Below, piece after piece: positions 56,831 to 64,000 of a stretch of 64,000 nucleotides of DNA (the stretch's first letter is position 1; each line of letters opens with the position of its first letter). The translations under genes were made by a program, and so were the position numbers. Source of the stretch: Aedes albopictus (taxonomy: Eukaryota > Arthropoda > Insecta > Diptera > Culicidae); contig NC_085138.1 of the NCBI RefSeq assembly GCF_035046485.1, positions 59,191,254 to 59,255,253 on the forward strand. The letters are read 5' to 3'. Under the pieces are notes generated by a model. That model was given only the letters and a program-made list of their open reading frames with translations. It did not search any database and was not told the origin of the DNA.

Positions 56831-56871
56831 TGGGGTTCGTCAAGCCCCTGGACTCCTGTCCCTGCTGCCCG

Positions 56872-58026
<1,155 letters not shown>

Positions 58027-59238
58027 GCATGGAAATTGGTGGCATATGTGTTTACTAAAGGAATCGATAACCCATATATTTCACTTCAAGTGTCACACAT
58101 GTAAAATAAGCAGCAAAGAACATATCTCCACATCAAACCGAAGCATCGAGAAAAAAAAATAATATTAACATCCAAACACACATAGTGGATGAAAAGTTCC
58201 TCCACCAAATGACAGCTATGCAGTGCACTTTACCCTCCACAGAGACAGACATGCAGAATTGCAAAATTCTTGCACAAACTTTTCTTAACTTTCGTCTTCC
58301 CTCGGTCTGCTGCTTGTCATTCCCATATCGGAACCGCAGATTAAGCAACAGCTGGATCGTTTCAGAGAGCAATAATGTTTTTCAGTTCTAGACATACTTT
58401 TCACATGGGCTTAAATAAATTTCATGATCAGCTTTATCGTTCTGAGAAAACATTCTGACAAAGTGCCGATAAACGATATTTCTTCTTGAAACAATTTTAG
58501 AAAATGTAAGATTTGGGTTCATCCCATCACCGACCGGGAGTAGGTAGAAACAATTTCCCAGAACTGTTGCATCGTCAAAATTTCCCGTTCACAGCTCGGT
58601 TTCGGTTCAGTGCATACGAAAGTCAAGAAATTACCCGGGAGATTGCACTCGACTGCTTGCAGTCGGGGTAGTTTAACGATATCCAAGTTCTGGCTGGTAG
58701 AGCAGCCGCACTATTTTTTTCGTCATGTCGTACAAGTGCTACCTAGTAGTTGTAGAGGTGAAGGTCTGGATTTGCGAAAGGCAGTTCTGCTGTAGAAAGA
58801 CAGCTAAAGACAATGTTCCAGTGCACTGGAAGTGAGGAAGTTTGGCACTACCGTGCGGACTGAACTTGAGTGGCAGAACTTTCTGCCGGTGTGGTTGGCA
58901 GTTTGTCGTAGAAATGAGCTTCTGGCAATTTGTGTGCCAAACTGTTCGTATGTGTTGGCACCACCAAGCACCACTGTTTCGGCGTTTTTGGTGCAATTTC
59001 GTTGGAAGGAAATTTGAAAAGTTTTAAGAAATTGTGACAGGGTTGTGATGTGTTTTGTGAATCCCATAGGCGAAATACGGAGTTTTGTGCCAAATTATCA
59101 TTATTTCAACGAGGTCGCTTAAAAAGTTGAGATGAATGAACTTGCTAGGGCTAGAGAGTGTCAGTCATTTTCATTTGAAATTGGTTTATGACGCTACAGC
59201 TTTCCAGCTGAAAGCGGTCTTTGGCATCGACGGGTAAA
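58027..59238. other. Unique DNA without a recognised gene
   Basis: Frames of 60-87 residues overlap on both strands at 58739-59093 with no domain. No transposon ends or RNA genes were found. Confidence 0.4.
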
Positions 59239-59240
59239 TA

Positions 59241-59945
59241 CTAGTGTGGGTCATCGGAACCGTTTTCTCAGGTCAAAGTTTTTTGGTTCCATTTCGGGTC
59301 CTGAGTATCTGTGCAAAATTTGAGCACGATCGGTTGCGTCTACATTTTGCGCATTGCAATTGAAATTTGTATGGGATTTTGTATGGGAAAACACACATTT
59401 TTGCATTTTTGTCGAAAGTTGAAAAAGTTTGTCAGAAACTTTTTAACCAATACTATTAAATGATAGCCTAGGATGTTCTGAAAAACTTTGTTGAAGACCG
59501 CAAAGCGATCCGATGCTTGTGAAAATAGTTGTAACCAACGAACCGCATACATGTGTTTATGTTTTAACATGTAAAAGAATAACAATAACAACAAAATCAT
59601 GCTGTTTCGCCAAGCAATACCAACGATATAACTTTTTTCATATGCATCAGATCACTTCGCGGTCTATGACAAAGTTTTTCAGGACACCCTAGGCTATGTT
59701 TTCACTTTATCGATTACATGGTTTTAGAAAAAAATGAGCTTGTTATGTGAGATATGCAAAAAAGTGTGTTTTCCCATGTAAAACCCCATACAAACTGCAA
59801 ACGCGATGCGCAAAACGTAGACATAACCGATTGTTCTCAAATTTTGCACACATATTTGGGTCCTGAAATGGGATCAAAATAGCTTTGATCTGATGGGATA
59901 CTATTGAATTTTTCATTTTTCCATATAAACGATGACCCACTCTAG
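59241..59945. mobile_element. 705-bp TA-flanked element with CTAGTGTGGGTCATCG ends
   Basis: The left end CTAGTGTGGGTCATCG matches the reverse-complemented right end CTAGAGTGGGTCATCG. TA is outside both (59239-59240 and 59946-59947). The arms mirror each other for over 200 bases (GGAAAACACAC, GCGCAAAACGTAGAC). It is a Tc1/mariner-type foldback MITE. The 86- and 92-residue minus frames in it are not genes. Confidence 0.8.
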
Positions 59946-61520
59946 TAAATACATACTTGTGAGGACCAAAACGAAGTCCCCTGGTGGTCGTGTACTTCTG
60001 CATACAATGTAGAATGGGCAAATAACATCACATATATTATTTGTATAATGAAACAATACCAAATCGTTTTGATTCGATTCGATGGCAATCAACATGCCGG
60101 TCAAAAACCAAATACAATTTTAATAAATTTTGTTTCAACAAACGGCACACACTAGGTATTCTCATCATTGGTCAATCCAGTAGTGGTTTGCTGTTTGCCC
60201 TCTGCGCAAACGAACTAGCAAAATAATTCCCATGAATTGCAATTTTAATTTCACCTTATCAAATAAACTAACCCACGCCTTTTCCCACATCTCATTTGTC
60301 ATTTCAGGTAATTTTGACCAACAAGTGAAAACGCAAACATCGCCGTCTCCCCCTGCTCACCCCGCGCAGCCATGTATGTTGTGGTGGCACAATTGCTCCT
60401 TACTGTCCAGGTAGCAGGGTAAGTGTCATGCGATTAATTTGATGGCACGCGGTAACCGCGCACGACAAACAATGCAGTTCGGTCACCCAGTCCGGCCCAA
60501 CCCAACCCAACCAACCAGGGTCTGCTGACTGAATCATATCTTTCCATCCCATGTAAAATACTAACGGAGATTTATGCATCCATTGTGTGGTGGCGCACTG
60601 CTGTGGTCCAGTCCCAGACTGCATAGGTATCGCGTCCCCAGTCGTCGTCGTTTTGCTGATATGCGCGGAGGTTGGTGACAATTTACATTACACGATTACA
60701 TGCGGCGGTGTTTGTTTATTACGTTCAACTGTCCATTGAATGCGAAAAAAAAGAAAATGTCATTTCTTTTCGTTTCGATGTAGAAACGGTGGCAAATATT
60801 TAGCTTTGGTAGGTACTGGGTTGTCGTCGAACAATAGGCTAATAAACATGCTATCACGTGTGTGCGGTTACCTGTGTGGAGCTGGATGCGGACAAATTAT
60901 AACTATCTGCGCGATATCATCAAGAAGACAACAGCATCCATTGGGCGGCGGCTTGAGTACACAGAGGGAGCACGATTTGTAGATATGTGATTATCATTTG
61001 CCACAATCTGATGGTCTTGCATTGTGATTGGTAGGAAGATTTGGACCCAGCGAGCGACGTCCAGACATGAATGGAATTGCATTTAGCATAACCATATTAT
61101 GAATATTACAATCATGACTTGGAAACTTTTAGAACTGTGCACAAATAAAGATCACTTAGAACTTTTCAACAAGGTCAAGCAAATAAAATAAAACAAAAAA
61201 AAATAGATTCATAACAAAGTCCTACCATTGAATCATGATCGTTACCTAATTAGGTCCCAAGATAAACTAGTCCCGGGTTAAAAAACGCAATAAAGATAAA
61301 AAACAAGAATTTTGTTGTCGTTTTCATACTACGAGGTTTCAGCCGCAAAACCTAAGAGCATGAACGATCGAATAGATCCATCTAGCGTTGCGCGAATCAG
61401 CCTAATCGGTTTAGTCTGAAACACATGTTTTAACTTTGCCACAACTTGTTTCTTTCACTAACTCGTCACAGCTTTGAAATCAATAAACAAATGATAAATC
61501 CGCAAGTTGTACTCCAGGAG
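59946..61520. other. Unique and AT-rich non-coding DNA
   Basis: 60300-61000 is of balanced composition with frames up to 93 residues and no domain. The rest is AT-rich. No transposon ends were identified. Confidence 0.4.
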
Positions 61521-61521
61521 T

Positions 61522-61847
61522 TTACCTAGTATTTGTCGCAGAGTGCGCATTTGATCCATCATTGATCTCTGCCCTCACGAAAATCATGTGACAGCACATA
61601 CGATTTTTGGTAGTTAGTTCAGGGGTGAATGTTGCAACGATTGCGTTGTTGACAAGCACACATGATCGAGGCATGGTAAGCGAGTTCGCCATTTGATGTT
61701 TAATGAAAATAGCGAGTTTACAAGGTAACCTAGGCAGAAGTTCCACTTACGAAAGAAATGAGCTTGAACAAAATAAACTTGAGCTGTACTAAGTGCTGTC
61801 ATGGTAAAAACAGTGGTTCCACTTACGAAAGAAATGAGCTTGAACAA
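61522..61847 (-). pseudogene. LOA-type ORF2 endonuclease fragment, second copy
   Basis: Minus-strand frames read STAQVYFVQAHFFRKWNF and, in another frame, MPRSCVLVNNAIVATF. They correspond to GTAQVASVQKLYFRKGNF and MPRAWVLVNNAIVAIL in the element at 21416-25036. At least one frameshift separates them. Only the first third of the endonuclease is present, so this is a short relic, and its upstream part has been duplicated in tandem. Confidence 0.75.
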
Positions 61848-61892
61848 AATAAACTTGAGCTGTACTAAGTGCTGTCATGGTAAAAACAGTGC
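61741..61892. repeat. Exact 76-bp tandem duplication
   Basis: TTCCACTTACGAAAGAAATG to GTAAAAACAGTG occurs twice without a visible difference (61741-61816 and 61817-61892). It covers the edge of the LOA fragment. Identity suggests a recent event. Confidence 0.9.
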
Positions 61893-61960
61893 TGGTGACT
61901 CTAGGTTACAATATTTCAACGCCACCAATACTGGTACGCCTTCATGGAAATGACATCAAT

Positions 61961-62113
61961 AGTCAAGTACAAGACACTGAAGACGACCTTACAGTTGAGG
62001 TCGAAATACGTATCTGTCAAAGGATGCAAATTCTTAGTGGAATTCAAAGGAACCGTACTTAACCCGATTTTCTTTTATTTACAGATATTCCCCTAACAAG
62101 CCCAGGTTAATCA
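61961..62113 (+). repeat. Dispersed repeat with hammerhead-like core, copy 2
   Basis: It is essentially identical to the reverse complement of 9521-9672. It ends CAGGTTAATCATCATCATC, a short ATC tail. CTTTTATTTACAG at 62074-62086 has the form of a 3' splice site. It looks like the 3' part of a retroelement or SINE. Confidence 0.8.
61973..62018 (+). ncRNA. Hammerhead-ribozyme-like motif (copy 2)
   Basis: GACA (61973), CTGAAGA (61977-61983), one extra C, GACCT (61985-61989) pairing with AGGTC (61998-62002), GAAA (62003-62006), TACGTA, then TC and TGTC (62015-62018) pairing with GACA. A cleavage site would fall after C62014. The extra C and loop-less stem III are departures from the consensus. 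Confidence 0.4.
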
Positions 62114-62152
62114 TCATCATCAATAGTCCGCCTTTAAACACTGAAACTATAT

Positions 62153-62470
62153 CACAGCGCAACTTTTTTTTGTCTCAAGAGCAAACTTGTGTGTTTCTGA
62201 CAGATTTTGGGCCATTGAATCCGAATATGGGCTCAGGTTTGCTACAGCACGTCACAGTTTTGAGATATACCTGAATTTATAGGGAAAAATATGCAATTTT
62301 GGGTTTTTTTTGACTGCAAGCCATTAAGCATGGAAATATATTTTTTTAAGCAATCAAAAAATAAAGGGGTCAATTAGCAATATTTCGTTTCGGATTCAGC
62401 AACTTAAAATCTGTCAGAGACACATAAGTCTGCTTGAGACAGACCAAAAGTTAATTTTTGTTACGCTGTA
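62153..62470. mobile_element. CACAGCG foldback element, internally deleted copy
   Basis: The ends CACAGCGCAAC and GTTACGCTGTA match the element at 25727-26388. Both arms share TCTCAAGAGCAAACTTGTG, TTTGACTGCAAGCCATTAAGC and AGACACATAAGT words. The centre and most of the right arm are missing. TAT lies on both sides. Confidence 0.8.
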
Positions 62471-62473
62471 TAT

Positions 62474-64000
62474 TTCGTTTCATTGTACGACATCGCTCGT
62501 TCGGTTTAAAAATGCCGTTCGTTGTTTTCGGCAATGAAAAGATTTGCTTTAAATCGATTCCTTAAAAACTCACTCCGACACAAACAAGAACGCATTTTTC
62601 TCTCTTTTTTTTGTTGGACCACCATAGAAAATCCAAACAGAAAAATAGCACACGGACACGGTTAGGCAATTATTAAAATGCATCTCACAAGATAAAAAGT
62701 TACTTCCATGCAATAAATCAGAAAATATCGTCAATTGAAAATCAATGAGAAAAAATAATTGGTTCTAAACATAGTTTTACAGCATTTAGAAACGTCCAAA
62801 CTATTAAAACTTCACAAATTTTGCAAAAATAATGACTCTCTAGAGTATAATCACCAACTTTTCATAACTAACGCAGATGTATTAGTGGGTCTCGTTATTG
62901 AATTTGCGGCAATATCTCACCTTGGTATTTAGATACGTTGACCTACCAGTGCTAGTTACTCATCTGTAGGCGCTTGTTGAAACCACTCGGAAGCAACCTG
63001 AACGTTTTCCACTTTGTTTCTGGTTATAAATAACTATTACTTCTAACTGAGAGCAAATGCTTCCTTTTCTCTTTTCGCACATGCACCATCATATGCACAT
63101 GAAAACAGGTTGCTTTGTTTTCTATGTGATTCACTCCATCATCAATCTTGACTGCAAAGCTTTGTTGCAATCTACGTAGCGAAATTTTTTTTTTTCGCAT
63201 GGTTGGTAAAAAAACGTTTGGCATTTTTTTAGTTTGTTTTGTTCTACAAAGCAAATACTAAAATCTACGAATGAGCAAGTTCACCGTCCTTTGGATTCGT
63301 GATTTCGTACATGATACTACTCCATTTGTACTGTTTCAGCATGGTGGCACGAATGGACCGTACATTAAAGGCAAATTGCTTTCAATTTACGAAAACTGCT
63401 TTTCTTTTTTCTTTCATTGGTTTTACGCAGCATATTCGTTGAGCTTTTACGAAAGCATATTATTAGCAGAGTGTAAAAAATTCCAAGATCCAAAATGAAG
63501 ATTGTCATTCTAATTTTTTCATTCGTGTCCAGCCACATTCATTGTCAGCTAAATGCGTTTCTTTTTTATTAATGAACACATAGAGCAGACGGTTAGTATT
63601 CTAATTAACTACAATACACAAGCAGGAATGGGATCATTCATTTGCAAAGAATTACATTCACTTGATACTATCTCAGTTCAGAAGCATTCTATCAAAAAAC
63701 TATGTATGGATGAATTGAACCTTGTAGTTTTATCTGAAAGTTCGCCGAATAGCATTAGGATCACACACGCATACACAATTCGTGAACGAGCCGTGAAGGC
63801 AACTCTCTACGCGGTGAATGTAAATTACATTCAGGCCGTGGAGAGTTTCGTTTGCTGTCTTCTGTTGACTTTATTATTGACGCTACGCTAGTACATTGTT
63901 CTACAAAGTTTCAGGTAAAACAAAAATGAAAAAGTACTCCATACATTAGTTTTTGCTACGATGTTTCTGAAGCGAGCTATTCGCAAGTGAATATAAATGA
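62474..64000. other. Unique, AT-rich DNA without a recognised gene
   Basis: Frames up to 112 residues (63553-63891) have no domain. A hairpin with ~23-base arms lies at 63799-63848 (ACTCTCTACGCGGTGAATG against CATTCAGGCCGTGGAGAGT). A 25-codon signal-peptide-like frame starts at 63498 but ends quickly. Confidence 0.4.

Larger units (their letters stand above)
55138..56843 (-). pseudogene. R1-type ORF1 (gag) with CCHC zinc knuckles, interrupted by a MITE
   Basis: ORF1 of R1-type elements binds the element RNA. The N-terminal part reads from a proline run made by a C tract, through a coiled, charged middle (RKSRGGALIVEASDKTTYAA) to RLRKAFGGTQTAAIRLS and VGWAVGTLRATPR. A ~170-bp insertion at 55420-55592 then breaks the frame. 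Beyond it come CFRCIEFGHQARSC and CWRCGGSGHVARDC, both perfect CX2CX4HX4C knuckles, and a third, longer CX2CX7HX6C knuckle. The stop is at 55138-55140. The first codon at 56843 is TTG, so the true start is not settled. An insertion of this kind would abolish the protein. Confidence 0.85.

Noticed and set aside
63498..63575. Small secreted peptide with a signal-like start (MKIVILIFSFVSSHIHC)
   Set aside because: It ends after 25 codons, and no donor site or continuing exon can be shown; hydrophobic starts are common by chance in AT-rich DNA.

Overview
The window looks like non-coding, transposon-saturated DNA from a culicine mosquito, most likely Aedes. This rests on two tRNA-headed SINEs that I recognise as Feilai-like, LOA-type and R1-type non-LTR retrotransposon remains, dense short inverted-repeat elements, and long stretches of degenerate GGAATTCCTCCAG-type repeat. 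No host protein-coding gene, rRNA, functional tRNA gene or CRISPR array can be supported. Long open frames are either transposon proteins or artefacts of satellites and inverted repeats.

Layout. 0.4-1.1 kb: degenerate repeat. 1.3-2.85 kb: tandem array of ~150-bp units, broken by a 155-bp MITE and a SINE. 3.3-4.2 kb: a second, AT-rich ~155-bp array. 5-9 kb: a long palindrome at 6.1-6.3 kb, two CCC/TTAA-type elements, a 67-bp truncated retroelement tip with its target duplication, and a head-to-head pair of tRNA SINEs. 9.5 kb: a repeat carrying a hammerhead-ribozyme-like core. 10.5-12.3 kb: degenerate repeat plus the second 155-bp MITE. 15-18 kb: a Feilai-like SINE, an imperfect inverted repeat and a 1.2-kb Tc1/mariner-type inverted-repeat element. 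20.3-20.6 kb: nested MITEs. 20.9-25.3 kb: a LOA-type retrotransposon whose ORF2 (endonuclease, reverse transcriptase, RNase H) is broken by two frameshifts and several stops. 25.3-27.2 kb: foldback elements and two SINEs. 28.1-30.1 kb: unique, GC-richer DNA, part of which is duplicated in inverted orientation at 39.95-40.5 kb. 30.1-34.7 kb: a composite repeat of ~150-bp units containing two hAT-like insertions, one of which holds a further TA-flanked element. 35.3-37.0, 43.7-44.5, 46.3-46.9, 50.3-50.65 and 59.2-59.9 kb: further inverted-repeat elements. 51.2-52.7 kb: a nearly perfect pentamer satellite. 54.8-58.0 kb: the 5' part of an R1-type retrotransposon, flanked on both sides by the same CTGT tetranucleotide repeat. 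61.5-62.5 kb: a second LOA fragment, a second hammerhead-like repeat and a second copy of the 25.7-kb foldback.

No operon or pathway can be read from the window. The relations visible are between autonomous retrotransposon remains, the SINEs that depend on such enzymes, and the inverted-repeat elements that depend on DNA transposases encoded elsewhere. The most interesting leads are the hammerhead-like motif in three copies of one repeat family, the R1-type element inside a tetranucleotide microsatellite, the ~580-bp inverted duplication of otherwise unique DNA, and several insertions whose empty sites can be rebuilt from surrounding tandem repeats.
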